Assembly (NCBI GenBank): GCA_035235625.1
Contig: CP141148.1
Location: forward strand, 18,353,057-18,417,056
DNA from: Saururus chinensis
Lineage: Eukaryota > Streptophyta > Magnoliopsida > Piperales > Saururaceae
DNA: 64,000 nucleotides
Direction: 5' to 3'
Below the pieces are notes generated by a model. It searched no databases and was not told the DNA's origin. It was given only the letters and a program-made list of their open reading frames with translations. The position numbers and the translations under genes were made by a program. Shown here piece after piece: positions 1-12,425 of the stretch (position 1 is its first letter; each line of letters opens with the position of its first letter).

Positions 1-1050
1 ATCCAGTAAAACCGGGGCTGAAATAGAGACCATACCCTCAATGAATATGTGCCACAGAAGATAATAAGAAGAGCTTACATAGTAATTTTAACAATTTACT
101 GAATATTGAAGAGCTGATATTTAGCTTATCCAAACACACAGGAAGTCAGGAGCTGATCTATTCTCGTCAAGATTTACATGGTACAAGATGCAGGTAGAAA
201 CTGATAAAATAACATGTGATTAAAGTTAAAACAAGAGAAGAGATAAAAAACCAATATAGACACCCCAACAACATTTTCTCCAAAAAAATGGAATTCAGAT
301 AGGGCAGAAACAATCAATATTGGTTTAACTGCAACAAATAAGTGGGGCAGGTAGACCAAGAAAAAGTCCAAAAGGGTATCTAAATTGTTACAGTAGATCT
401 TGTTTGGAGATCAAAAATATGTCTTCCTGCATAATAGGCAGGAGCAGAATCAATATGAAAGTTTTAGCTTAGAACATCACCGATAAAACACTAGGCAGAA
501 TCAATTCCGGGAGCCAGTCTGACCAAATAACATAAGTTATGGAAACCAACTTTTACTATACAAGCTACTAGAGCCTTAATCACTAGTAGAAAGATGAGAT
601 ATTGTGAGAATAAAATTTACTTCTTTCATCTTCACACACATATTTATTAAGCTCTTGATGGTTTCTTCTTTCAACATTAAACCATGGCAAAGCATTGCTG
701 CATAAATTGGATGAACCTACATTGAAAGTGGAACTCATAAAATCAGGTTAATTCAAGTTGACGTAAGTCAAATGATCAGATGATATTCAATCATGAATAT
801 CTTATGTCAAAGTCAAGTTTGTATGACGTATCTGAACTAATATAAAGATGTCTACATACATGGCTTTCAAACAAAAACTAGAGCACCCTAATGACACAAC
901 TCTATGATAAGGGATTAATAAAACTAAGATAACTTCATCTTATGCCATTCCCAGTGGGACCACAAAGAGACCACATTTAGCGAGAAAAATGTTTAATCCG
1001 AGGCATTGACGCCCTTAACAATTTACATGAGTTAATAAATGTAACCACCT
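1..1050. other. Non-genic AT-rich stretch
   Basis: I see no coding exon, RNA gene or clear repeat boundary here. The longest open frames are under 70 codons and resemble no family I know. It may be intergenic or an unrecognised repeat. Confidence 0.5.
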
Positions 1051-1059
1051 ACCTCGATC

Positions 1060-1500
1060 GCCACCGACACTTGTGGATAAACTGGTCGCGGTCAATATCC
1101 ACATCTCAGACGCTTATCTCCTCACACAGACCCTCGAATACGCCGTCTTCTCTGCAGTTATTAGTGCTCGGCGGCACAGGCTGCCCCATACCCGAGCTAT
1201 GGAACCTCTTACTCCCTGAAGAGGCTACGCTCGTCATTCACACCACCGAGTTCTCCGGCCTGCATCTTGCTCCCTGACGGCCCTCTTAGTTACTGGTGGT
1301 TCTCCCTCCATCCCTCTGACTCAGCTGCCCCCGGCTCTATCATTGCTCTTGCTACCCTGCGCACTAGTACACTTCACCCACTCGGCAATTGTGCCCCCGC
1401 TGCCCCCCACCACGGCCTGAGAAGAGTTTTCTATGCTCTACAGATTTGGTATGGGGAGTGCACCCGATGAGGGCCACGACTACGATGAGTACGGGGGAAA
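1060..1500. other. GC-rich block of unknown origin
   Basis: Base composition changes sharply here from AT-rich flanks to a C-rich, codon-like texture. Two plus-strand frames are open for part of the block: one gives a stretch including NIHISDAYLLTQTLEYAVF, another gives PEEATLVIHTTEFSGLHLAP. Neither stays open throughout. I do not recognise the family. It could be a decayed coding fragment, a captured gene piece carried by a transposon, or retroelement interior. No start codon, splice context or promoter can be assigned. Confidence 0.35.
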
Positions 1501-1530
1501 GCTGTAGGGAGAGGGGTGGGCAACAGCCCA

Positions 1531-1660
1531 TGGGAAGCATTTTTCATGCTCCCTCTTTAATATAAGCCGAGTGTAAGGAACGCCTAGAAGTTGTTGGATC
1601 TCAAGATCGGTGGCACACACGCAAGTTTACATTAGTATAAGTAATACTTACGTTTTTAGT
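1531..1660. repeat. Partial copy of the MITE-like family seen near 26.4 and 29.4 kb
   Basis: The left end (GGAAGCATTTTTCATGCTCC and the following 40 bp) matches the left end of the copy at 29396. An interior segment around TAAGTAATACTTA matches the copy at 29587. The right inverted repeat is not visible, so this copy looks truncated. Confidence 0.45.
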
Positions 1661-1679
1661 GTGTGATGCACTGAAATAA

Positions 1680-2925
1680 TGTTTAATAAAATATTTTTAA
1701 ATTTTTATTTGTAATCTTATTTGTGTTAATTCATTATAATTTGGGCTATTTATGTTTTGAATAAGTTAGTTGGACCTTAATTGAGTTTACATGTTTAAAC
1801 AGGCTTCAACAAGATACAACTGGAAGAGGAAGTTAAGCCCAACTACCCAAAGCTATTTAAAAGTCAAGAATGGGCTCATAATGGTCTAACATGCATAGAA
1901 TGGTCGAACACAACCTTGTGGACCCATTTGATTTAAGATTTGTATGAATAGAACTAAATTATGAAAGAAGTTGATTCAGATAGATTGATACAGCCTTAGT
2001 ATTTCGATTATATCTTTTTATGTATAATTCGGATTAATACGATTCTAGTGGCAATGGAAAGAAGATTTCCGTGGCTACAAGTGTTATTTCAGGAAGAAAT
2101 TCCAAATTCTGAAGATCTAGGGGTCGAATCAAGTAATCAATCAGGATAAAATCTAGAGATATGATTTGATTTTCTCCTTTGAAGCAACCCTTTCTTTTCC
2201 TATAAATAGAGGGGTGGACGTGATAGATGAGACATTCTCTCCTCTTTGAAGCTCTCTTCTCCTATTTTCTTCTTTCATTTTGTAATTTTATTTTTTGTTT
2301 TATTATAATGGCTTTCTAAGCTCTCAAGCTAAGGCTAGAGGTGATTTGTAACATTTTAATGGAGTTCAATTCATGTTTCATCAATGGTTTTAAGTAAGTA
2401 TTATTTATTTGAAGTGATGTTTATTTAATATTGTTCTTTTTCTTGTTTCTTTGTGATTTGGATACATAAGATGCTTGAAGGCTCTCCTTCTTGATCTTTT
2501 GTGATTTGGATACATAGAAAACTTGAAGAGACAATTATTTTTATCCTTCATCTATCGAAAGCATTTTCTATCTTTAGTTTTAATTTTAATGTTCATATCT
2601 TCCAGTTAGATAGAATCTTCATTCGATTCTAACTGAGATAATATGATACATGAAGAACATCATTAGATGTTACAATGATCCTTAATGCCTTAATGTTTTC
2701 TCATCTTGATTTCTTAACTTGTTATTCTCTCAATACTCTTCTACTCTTTCTTTCTTAATTTTTTTTCCTCTATTTCTTCGTAACTATTTTCTTTGTTGCA
2801 CAAGGCTTTCCCTGTGGATCGACGTTGTCTACTACAATTGGCAAGTAAATTAAATTTGAATTTGACTTCTTCATAGTCTTGTTTCAGACGTAACAACAGT
2901 GCGCTAGCATGTGCACAACTGATCT
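1680..2925 (+). mobile_element. LTR-like region, probably a solo or truncated Ty3/gypsy LTR
   Basis: The stretch has a strong TATA box (CTATAAATAGAGG near 2201) followed by a CT-rich leader. It ends in a segment resembling the 3' part of Athila/Tat-type plant LTRs: CCCTGTGGATCGACG near 2811 and AACAGTGCGCTAGC near 2894. No coding domains are attached. Exact termini and target duplications were not found, so extent and lineage are inferred. It is a fossil fragment. Confidence 0.4.
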
Positions 2926-2930
2926 TGAGA

Positions 2931-3829
2931 TCCAACCTTTCCTCCTATCCACCGGATCTCATTTTTGCACCCGAAAGTCACAACCAGAATGCAAAAAGCT
3001 TGCTGTCTAGTGGTTGTTTGGCCTTGCCAACGGCTATGGCTAGCCACCGTCACCTTGTTTCTCCTCTTCCTCACCTCTCTACCTTAACCCACGCCCCTCT
3101 AGCTCTTATATGTGGGTTTCAGCCTCCGAAATCATGATTGTCGATCTCTACCCAAGACAATTTTGGCCTCCAATGATTTTCCATGATGCTCGGTGATTAA
3201 CAGTGGAGCTAGACGCCACATAGGATTTGGGTCATATTAGCCCTTTTGGGTGTAGTGTCCACCCCCGACTGCCTCTTGTACACGTGATGGGAGGCATGGA
3301 GATTGAAGAGTGTTGATTTGGGCCAAACCATTCAGCGCGTAAACCCCCAGCAAGTCTACGACGCTTTCGCACCATGAGGATTCAACAAAATTGCCATTGA
3401 CACCGCCACATTTGTGCTCCCTGACATCATTCGTATGCTCGAAAAGCGATGAGGGGGCTTTGAACTTGTAATTCCTTTGTAGCATGCTTGGTATGCTAGA
3501 ATGCATGCTAGGGCCAATATAACATGTTTTATAACGCATAATGCTATGGATATTGCGTGTAATACTATGATATTAGCTTGTGCGAATGCTAATTAAATGA
3601 CATGCCATTGGCTAGACGAATGATGGATTGTACATGTTTGTAGCACAATTATTTGCATGCTAGTAAGATAATTTATAATTTATTTGCATGCTAGTAAGAT
3701 AATTTATAATTTATTTGCATGCCTATGCAATGGTTTATGCATATGTTGGATGTGTTATAATTGTAAGTAGTGTTTGGTTAGATGTGTGTGGATTGACATG
3801 CAGAATGGTGGATGTTTATATCGATAGCA
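2931..3829 (+). repeat. Direct repeat, first copy (LTR-interior segment)
   Basis: About 900 bp reads closely parallel to 4137-5032. Shared landmarks are the pyrimidine-rich start, GCAAAAAGCTTGCTGTCT, GACATGCAGAATGGTGGATG and the last shared word ATCGATAGCAT. It also carries a local tandem of a 31-bp AT-rich unit near 3650-3720 that the second copy lacks. Because the second copy lies within the 5' LTR region of the Tekay-like element, this is probably a rearranged part of a second LTR. Confidence 0.7.
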
Positions 3830-4136
3830 TAAATCAAGTTGTTTCTTATAATTAACTTTTTTTTTTCATATATGAATGTGTACCATCAAAATCTACTGTT
3901 TCTTGTCGGATCCAGTTTCACCCAGCCACCACAATTCCAGTGGTACCGATTAGAGTTGCTGCCATCTCCTCTTTGCTCCTCCTCGCACTACCGAAATTTG
4001 GTTCGTTTTCTACCATTTTATCTGTTTGGAGCATCAGAACACCTTTTGGCAACTGCCGTACGCCGTTTTTGGCCAGCCAGCACCTCTCTACCCCTCCTCC
4101 AATCATAGGCTTCCTCCCCATGCCCTCCTTTCTCCT

Positions 4137-5032
4137 CCCCAACCTTCCTCCCATCCACCAGCTCTCATTTTTGCATCTAAAAGTCACAACCGGGACGCAA
4201 AAAGCTTGCTGTCTGGTGGTCGTGTGGCCTTGCCGACGGCCGTGGCTGGCCACCATTGCCTTGTTTCTCCTCCTCCTCACCTCTCTACCTTAACCCACAC
4301 CCCTCTAGCTCTTATACATGTAGGTTTCAGCCTCCGGAATCACGATTGTCGATCTCTACCCGAGATGGTTTTGGCTTTCAACAATTGTCCACGACGCCCG
4401 GTGACTGACTGTGGAGCTAGACACTGCACAAAATTTTGGTTTGCATATTAGCCCTTTTGGGCCTAGTGTCCACCCCCGACCACCTCTTGTACGGTTGATG
4501 GGAGGCATGGAGATTGGCAGGCGTTGAATTGGGGCTGGACCATTCATCGCGTAAAGCTCCGGCAAGCCTATGACACTTTTGCACTGAGGGGAAGCTCGTT
4601 TTATAGAAAGCGACTCTTGGATTCACCGAATTTTCCTTTGACACCGCCATAGTTGTGCGCCTCGACATCATTCATACACTTGGAAAGTGAGGTAGGGAGC
4701 TTTGAACTTGTAATTCCATCGTAGTGTGCTTGGTATGTTAGAATGCATGCTAGGGCTAATATAACATGTTTCATAATGCATAATGCTATGGATATCACAT
4801 GTAATCGTATGATATTAGCTTATGCGAATGCTAATTAAATGACATGTTATCGGCTTGGCGAATGATGGATTGTACATGTTTGTAGTGCAATTATTTGCAT
4901 GCTAGCAAGATATTTTTGTGCATGCGTATGCAATGGTTTATGTATATGTTGGATGTGCTATAATTGTAAGTAGTGTTTGGTTAGATGCATGTGGATTGAC
5001 ATGCGGAATGGTGGATGTTTATATCGATAGCA
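4137..5032 (+). repeat. Direct repeat, second copy
   Basis: This is the partner of 2931-3829, in the same orientation, with obvious but limited divergence by eye. It is embedded in the 5' LTR region of the Tekay-like fossil. Confidence 0.7.
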
Positions 5033-5399
5033 TCGATATGTGTACGCTTGATGGGCTAAAGTTAGTTTGGATGGGATCAGGCTTTGATGCAATGATAGGA
5101 AAGCTTCAGGGTTCTGGGGGCAAACAGACTTAGTTTCGATTTTATTGGGAGACTATATGATAGTATGGTTTCAGAGGAAAATTACATGAGCATAAAGTAT
5201 TTAATTCAAACTGGAATGTTAAGTAAAACTAAAATACTAACCTTGTGAGTTTGAGACTTTAGTAGTTCGATGGATTGAATTTCGTGGTTGAGCTAGCCCG
5301 TGATTAATCCGCTAAGCATTTCTCATGTTTAGCCATGGTGTGCATCCTGCGGGAGTTTGTCTGTGTGCTGTATTTAAGCCCAAACGTTTGATGCCCTAT

Positions 5400-5560
5400 T
5401 GAGAGCACTGTATGATTTTGCCCAAGATTGGCACTGTATGAATTCTGCCCAAGAGTGGTACTAAATGAATTATGCCCAAGAGTGGCACTATATGAATTTT
5501 GCCCAAGAGTGGCACTAGCACTGTATGAATTCTACCCAAGAGTGGCACTGGCACTATAAG
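5400..5560 (+). repeat. 27-bp minisatellite
   Basis: About five tandem units of roughly 27 bp, each built on GCACTGTATGAATTCTGCCC followed by AAGAGTG, with single-base variants and one partial duplication. The reverse strand reads as a repetitive peptide (VPLLGRIHT-like), which is a by-product of the repeat and not a gene. Confidence 0.85.
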
Positions 5561-6616
5561 ACCCCTAAAGTGTGGGCGATTGTATGGCCCTAATATGTGG
5601 GCATTTATGTTTGCGCGCTCAGGTAAGTAGTATCGTGGAACTACTCTTACATGTTTGATCCTGTGCCCCATGAGCATAGGTGTGCCTTGCCTTAGAAAAA
5701 ATCCATGGTGTCTAATACTCTCTAGAGGTTAAGGTGACGCCCCAGTGGCATTCCTTTCCATCAATGTTGGAGCTGATTAGCTTGATAATGAGCTCTAGTT
5801 ATTGATCATAAGTGTATGTGCTGAGTAAGATTGTAAGAACAGGGCTATAAGTGTAAGACAGTAAGTGTATGTATATACATAGGATTGTGTGGTAAGATGG
5901 GACGAACATGAGTTCGTGATATGTGTATGGTTATGAGCATCATATTTTGAGAGAGTTTGATTGTTCATGTTTTGCTGCTTCATGTTATATTCATTGAATG
6001 CATCTATGTTGGACTTACAAGTTCATTGTTTAGAAATCCCCTACTAGGTATTTTCTACTAAATATGAAAATACTCATTTTCCCTCTACTGAATTTTAGAT
6101 ACTCTAACGACTTTTACTAGTCCCAACACGAGAACTTCATAGGTGGGACTTAGTTTTTGGAAGAGAGGACAGACCTTCAGACTTCAGAACATTTTTTGAC
6201 TGTTTAGCTTCTTTTGTTTAGTTATGCCACAACCTGATGTAATTTTTTAGTATACATGTATTGGGCGAGTTGAGAGCTTATGCATGTATTATTTTGGACT
6301 TATGGACTATTTACATTTGGTCTTTTATTGGACTTGTACTCAGCTATGCCTTGGAGATGTGTATTTAAGCCCATGACCATGACACTCGTGATTTTACATG
6401 TGTTTGTTTGATCTCATGCCTGGGGTGATTAGTCGATGTGTTTTGATGATTTGAAAGAAAATTTCAGGTTGTGTAGTTTGAAATTGATGATGTGAGAAAT
6501 ATAAAATGTTTTCACATGTATCAATTTTTGTCAACTTTCAAAATTACAGTCGTTATATTGCAAAAAAAATTTATGAAAATTGTGAAAATGGTTTAAAAAA
6601 CCCAGGGTGTGACATT

Positions 6617-6630
6617 TGGTATAAGAGCCT
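6617..6630 (+). other. Primer binding site of the Tekay-like element
   Basis: TGGTATAAGAGCC begins two bases after the LTR end. It fits the initiator-Met tRNA complement (TGGTATCAGAGC type) used by plant Ty3 elements. Confidence 0.75.
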
Positions 6631-9600
6631 AGGCTTTCTGACTACAAGTCCATAACAATTGCAAGTCCAAAATTGTGGCATGTAGAAGTAAGTTCAGACT
6701 ATGTATTATGTTTTTGTAAGGGTTAGTCAGAGTTTCTAAAGTTAAGTTCTATTGTTCTGATCAGATGCCTCAAGAGAATACTTCGAGGGGATCAGCCTCT
6801 CAAAGTGGTGTAGATGCCACAATAGCACCACAGAGAGATTCTCCCAAGGTTGTTGACTCACAACCAGGCTCTTTTGTAGGTCAGAAGATATCGGGGCCTA
6901 TACCCCTTTTGGATCAGACTGTGGAGTTTATGGGTACAATGTTCTAGGGCTTGAACCAGTATCTGTAGCCTCAGGGATATCATATTTCTTAGATGAGATC
7001 AGATGAGGCAGATTCAGGCAAAGGGGCATCCCTAGCAAAGAGGTTCAAGAGATTGGCACATACTTATGATGGCATAGGAGAGCCAGAGGCCACCAGTGAG
7101 TGGGTGGAGGATATGGAGTAGTTATTTGAGGTCATGAAGATCATTGATGAGCGGAAGGTGGTGATGGCCACTTACTCTTTGACATATGATGCCCGATATG
7201 GGTGGAAGTATGTCAAGTGTAATCATTTTCTAGTAGGACAACCTATGGTGTGGGATAAGTTTGTGAGGGTATTTTATGAGAAGTATTTTCCGCGACACCT
7301 TCACCGTCAGAAGGAGCTAGAGTTCCTCAGCCTCATGCAGGGGAGCATGACCATATTGGAGTATGAGACTCATTTTGCTAACCTTCAGAGGTTTGTGGAT
7401 AGTAGTGGTCTCACATAGCAGTCTCGAGCCTCCAAGTTTGTGGATGGCATGCACAATGCAATTTGAGCTAAGGTAGTTCTTCGCGAGCCTACTACCTTGG
7501 CAAGGGTTGTGGAGCTTGCCTCTATTGTAGAGCGAGATTATCAGAGAGGCCAGTCTAAGAGACAGGAGAGGTAGGGGCAAGCAAGTGGTTCTTGACAAGA
7601 GGACTGTAAGAGGAGGTATGGTGAGGTTAGCACCTTTATGGCCCAACAGGGAAGACAACCTCTATAGCAGTCGCTGTCTCAGTGGCAGGTTCAGGCCCTT
7701 AGGCAACCAGTTCAACCATTTCAACAGGGCCAGGGTCAGAACCACCAGGGGCAGGTATCATGTCAGCAACAGCAGTTGCAGAGACGACCCCTCAGTCGCA
7801 GGGGACACTAATGACCCTTGCTCCTCTTGTGGTGGGCGCAACCCTGGTAGGCCCTGTTACAAGATGGAGAATTGGTGTTACTCATGTGGTGAGCTGGGGC
7901 ATAATGCCAGGAATTGTAAGAGGAAGCAGCCAAAGCTAGAGCAACTAGCACCTCCCGACCAGAGGTCTAGAGCTCAAGGAAGGGTCTTTACCATCACTAT
8001 AGATGAGGCTAGAGTAGCCAGTGTTGTAATTGAGGGTACTGTGCTTATCTTTGATTGTTTTGCGAAAGTTTTGATAGACCCTATATATACACACTCTTTT
8101 GTGTCACACACATTCATGAGTAGTTTACCTTTATCAATGCATAATATGTCTTATGAGTTAGCTATTTTGACTCCTATTGGGGATGTGGTTACCACCAATG
8201 AGTTTGTTGAAAGGGTGCCCATTCGATTAGAGAACTGTGAGTGGAGTGCAAATTTGGTTGTTTTAGACTTGTTTGATTTTGATGTGATTCTGAGTATGGA
8301 TTGGTTAGCTACTCAGCAAGCAATTGTGGATTGCCACATGAAGCGGGTGATCTTTGAATGCTCTACAGGGCCAAGGGTGGTATTCCAAGGTATTTAGGAT
8401 AGATCAGCTTCTTGTGTTATGTCAGCTGTTAAGGCAAAAAGGTGCATAGCCAAGGGTTGCAAAGCCTACTTGGTATGTGTATTGGAGAAGCAGTCAATGG
8501 GGTCCAAGATATAGCAATTGGATGTTGTTAGGGATTTTTCTGATGTGTTTCCTGATGATCTGCCTGGGCTACAACCAGTGAGAGAAGTGGAGTTTGTCAT
8601 TGAGCTTGTGCCTGACACTCGCCCTATCTCTAAGGTGTCATACATGATGGCCCCCATAGAATTGAAGGAACTTAAAAAGTAGCTAATGGAACTCCTAGAA
8701 AAGGGATTCAGTAGACCAAGTGTTTCACCTTGGGGTGCTCCAGTTCTATTTGTACAGAAGAAAGATTTATGCATCGATTATCAAATGTTGAACCCGGTCA
8801 CTATTAAGAATAAGTATCCCTTGCCTAGGATTGATGATCTTTTCGACCAACTATAGTCAACTAAGATTTTCTCAAGGATTGACCTGAGGTCAGGGTACCA
8901 TCAATTTCGGATTTGAGATGAGGATATCCCTAAGATGGCTTTTTGGACTCGGTATGGCCACTACGAGTTCCTAGTGATGCCTTTTGGGCTCACTAATGCC
9001 CCTACTACATTTATGGATATGATAAATCAAGTATTTAGGGAATTTTTGGATAGGTTGGTCATAGTGTTTGTTGATGACATTTTGGCTTATTCCCCTAATC
9101 CCGCAGCACATGGAGAGCATCTTCTGTTAGTTCTGGAGACCTTGAGGTCTCACTAGTTATATGCTAAATTTAGTAAATGTGAATTTTGGCTAGATTCAGT
9201 ACAATTTTTGGGGCATTTGATCTCAAGTGAAGGGGTGTATGTTGATCTAGCTAAAGTTGAAGCAGTGATATGATGGGAATTGCCTAAGACTGTAACAGAG
9301 GTACGGAGTTTTCTAGGTTTGGCAGGATATTACCGGAGGTTTATCGAAGGGTTTTCTTCCATTGCCCTTCCAATGACCCAGTTGACAAGAAAGGAAGTTA
9401 AATTTGTTTGGGATGAGGCATGTGAGAAAAGGTTTTTGGATCTGAAGAGGAGGTTGACTACTGCTCTTGTTCTTGCCTTACCGTAAGGGAGCGGAGGGTT
9501 TGTTCTATATAGTGATGCCTCTGGAAGAGGGCTAGGTTGTGTCTTGATGCAACATGGGAAGGTGATTGTCTATGCTTCGAGGTAGCTTAAACCCCATGAA

Positions 9601-10093
9601 GTTAATTATCTGACCCAGGTGCCATTACCTATATGGTGAGGCATTTGAAGTTTATAAAGGTCATAAAAGTTTGAAGTATATTTTCTCACATAAAGATTTG
9701 AATGTGTCAGAGGAGGTGGTTGGAGTATTCGAAAGATTATGATTTCTCTATTTTATACCACCTAGGAAAGGCAAATATGGTTGTTGATGCATTGAGCAGA
9801 AAATTTGAGGGTTTAGCTGCTCACATGAGGGTGCGAGAATGGCGACTATTGGAGGAGATAGTAGACTTAGACTTGAGTTCCATGCAAGATGTAGGTAGAG
9901 TTTTGTGGCTAACCTCACGATTCAATCGGCTATTGTAGATAAAGTGATTTGGGCACAACTTGAGGATTCAGAGACAAACATTATTGGATAGACCGGGTTT
10001 TACCAGAGGTGTTGATGATGGGATCAGATTCCAATGCAGATTAGCGGTTCCATCCATGCCGGATTTACGACAAGAGTTGTTGTAGGAAGCTCA

Positions 10094-10098
10094 TCACT
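10094..10098. other. Target-site duplication, left (TCACT)
   Basis: TCACT directly precedes the first LTR of the nested element and recurs exactly at 12426-12430. Confidence 0.85.
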
Positions 10099-10461
10099 TG
10101 TTGTGAACGTCCTAGGGGCTACTAGGGGGTGCCACTGGGGCCACATATTAGGGTATTTAAGGTCTTTTATATAATAAGGGCATGTAGGTAATTAGGTTAA
10201 TTAGGGTTTTCTTTAATTATGTTGACGGGCCTTATCATCTGTTAGTGAGCCCATTAGTTTGCTTATTTAAGTGTAAGGGCTAGGCCCTCATTTGATTAGG
10301 AAATGAATGAATTATTGAGTTCTATCTTCTCCCATTTCTTCTGTGCCTCTCCCCTTTTTGTCTGATGGCCACGCCATCCTCCCTCCCCTTTCCTGGCTTC
10401 CCTGTGCCGCTCCCGTCACCTACGCCGGCTACCATGTCGTTGTGGACAACTGTCCACAACA
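10099..10461 (+). repeat. 5' LTR of the nested element
   Basis: 363 bp, TG...CA bounded, aligned over its full length with 12062-12425. The end is a short inverted repeat, TTGTGGACAACTGTCCACAA. Confidence 0.9.
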
Positions 10462-11628
10462 TTGGTATCGGAGCCAGCAATTTGCGGAAGCCGCCGTTGT
10501 TAACTGATTGGACCGCTCTGCCCAAGCTGCCTAATATGCCAGTACCACTGCCGAACCACCTTGCAATGGATTCTGTGCGCTCTCAACACCGGCCCCACCC
10601 ACCACCACTCTTGCCGGTTCTACCCGGCCCAACTACCCACTCACCAGACGGGAGGAGTGCTGGAGCAAGTGGCAGAAAGGAGCTGAAGGCTGCTGCGTTT
10701 GCATGGGCAAACATCGCAGTTGGCCATGAGGAACAGGACAAGGTGGATATGACCTTTGTGGATAACCAAACTATCGCCGACTCCGTCATCGTTGCCACCG
10801 GCGTCAGTACCCACCGCCTCAACCTTCCTGGATCCAACGATGACGCGGTGGGGTTCTGGACCTGAAGGCATTCAGTCTATGCGGTTTGCAACGGCCAGGC
10901 CTTGCTCTTATGGAACAAGCCACTGGTCATCATTGGGGGTTGCGCTCTTGGTCATTCCAGATTTTACATCGGACCGAAAATTATGGCCTTTGGTGGCAGA
11001 AATTCCACTGCCCTCCTATACAGATTTCCTGAGCATGATTTTCGCTAGGAAATTTTGGATCAATTCTGGCTCCTCCTCGTCGCCCGAGCAATTTGGGAAT
11101 TGCCTCCGGGCCGTGGCCCTGCTCTTTCTGGCTTTACATTGCCATCTAACTCTGATTTCTGTGGCTGGAACTCCCCTGCCACCAGATAAAATCTTCACCA
11201 AAAATCGCGGGTGCGAGATGCACGCGGATTTGGCTCTTAATTGGATGACCCCTCATGAGGACGATCTTACAGATGCACCACCAGTGAGAGATTTGGGTGA
11301 CACCAACACCAACCTCGCTGCGGATTTTGCCCAAATTACGCTCTCATATCAGGCAAGTTTCCTTAGCAGGAGTGACATGCGAAAATCAATTACCACGTTC
11401 ATCTCTAGTCCATCCAGTGTTTTAGTAAAATTGGAACGACTTGCCGTTGTTTCCATGTGGGACCTGTTGGTCGACTTTCATTACTGGCTCCTCCACCCCG
11501 CCCTCAGTTTGAGTTGGTGCTCAAACGGATTGGAATCATGTGCAGAATATATTGGACATGGGATTCATGCCAAATTCTCTATTGGTTGGCTTCTCATACT
11601 CGAGCCCACTTGTTACGGGATAGCCCCC

Positions 11629-11757
11629 GATGCCCTTTGTGGGCAGATTGATGCCCTCTATGGGTTGACTGATGCCCTCTGTGGGCTGACCAAGATGTTG
11701 TCTGATGCCCCCTGTGGGCCGACTTTACTGCTGTCTGATGCCCTTTGTGGGCAGTCT
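11629..11757 (+). repeat. Short imperfect tandem motif inside the nested element
   Basis: GATGCCCTTTGTGGGC and close variants recur five times within 130 bp, spaced 23-30 bp apart and mixed with CTGAC and GTCT. In one frame the motif reads DALCGLT-like. Its role is unknown. Confidence 0.75.
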
Positions 11758-12061
11758 TGGGGCACTATGACGTAGTTGGGATGACCCCACTTGTTGGAGA
11801 CATGTGCAGACAGTCTGCTTTGTCCTACATCCAACAAGTTGAGGCTGCTCCTTTGCTCTGCCTTGGGGTCCATTAACTGCACTTCCATCATGTTTGTGCT
11901 GGCTTTTGCACATCAGCTCTTGTGACCCACTATCTCCATCATTCGGCGTGTCTCATCAACATATCTGGACCGGTTGTTCCCAGTGGAGCTTTGGTGGGCT
12001 CGATGCCTGAAGTTTAGGTCACCTCGAGGACGAGGTGATGCGCAAGCGAACCATGGTGGAA

Positions 12062-12425
12062 TGTTGTGAACGTCCTATGGGCTGCCAGGGGGTGCCACTG
12101 GGGCCACGTATTAGGGTATTTAAGGTCTTTTATATAATAAGGGCATGTAGGTAATTAGGTTAATTAGGGTTTTCTTTAATTATGTTAACGGGCCTTAGGC
12201 ATCTGTTAGTGAGCCCATTAGTTTGCTTATTTAAGTGTAAGGGCTAGGCCCTCATTTTATTAGGAAATGAATGAATTATTGAGTTCTGTCTTCTCCCATT
12301 TCTTCTGTGCCTCTCCCCTTTCTGTCTGATGGCCACGCCATCCTCCCTCCCCTTTCCGATCTTCCCTGTGCCGCTCCCATCACCTAGGCCGGCTACCACG
12401 TCGTTGTGGACAACCGTCCACAACA
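12062..12425 (+). repeat. 3' LTR of the nested element
   Basis: Full-length partner of 10099-10461, followed at once by the TCACT duplication (12426-12430). Confidence 0.9.

Larger units (their letters stand above)
3830..6614 (+). mobile_element. 5' LTR region of the Tekay-like element
   Basis: The left part (AAATCAAGTTGTTTCTTATA at 3833) matches the 3' LTR near 13784. The right end (GTGAAAATGGTTTAAAAAAC and GGGTGTGACA) matches the 3' LTR end at 14219. The LTR is therefore about 2.8 kb here, whereas the 3' LTR is only about 0.49 kb. Length differences and internal repeats show heavy rearrangement. The first ~50 bp expected from the 3' LTR are not present at the left edge. Confidence 0.6.
10099..12425 (+). 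mobile_element. Nested non-autonomous LTR retrotransposon
   Basis: It is bounded by two LTRs (10099-10461 and 12062-12425) that begin TGTTGTGAACG and end CCACAACA, and flanked by TCACT on both sides. A primer site (TGGTATCGGAGCC) starts just after the first LTR. CTCGAGGACGAGG lies shortly before the second LTR, a 3' signature of plant Ty3 elements. The 1.6-kb interior shows no protease, reverse transcriptase or integrase signatures, so it must have been moved by another element's proteins. The LTRs differ at about 16 of 363 sites plus one indel (about 4-5%), suggesting insertion from a couple to over ten million years ago depending on the rate. Structurally it looks whole. It inserted into the integrase region of the Tekay-like fossil. 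Confidence 0.9.

Noticed and set aside
4026-4451. Overlapping open frames of 100-141 codons on both strands
   Set aside because: They fall in the duplicated GC-rich LTR segment, overlap on both strands, and are not preserved in the other copy at 2931-3829. They are by-products of low stop density.
5396-5677. Repetitive minus-strand peptide (VPLLGRIHT-like)
   Set aside because: It is simply the reverse reading of the 27-bp minisatellite.
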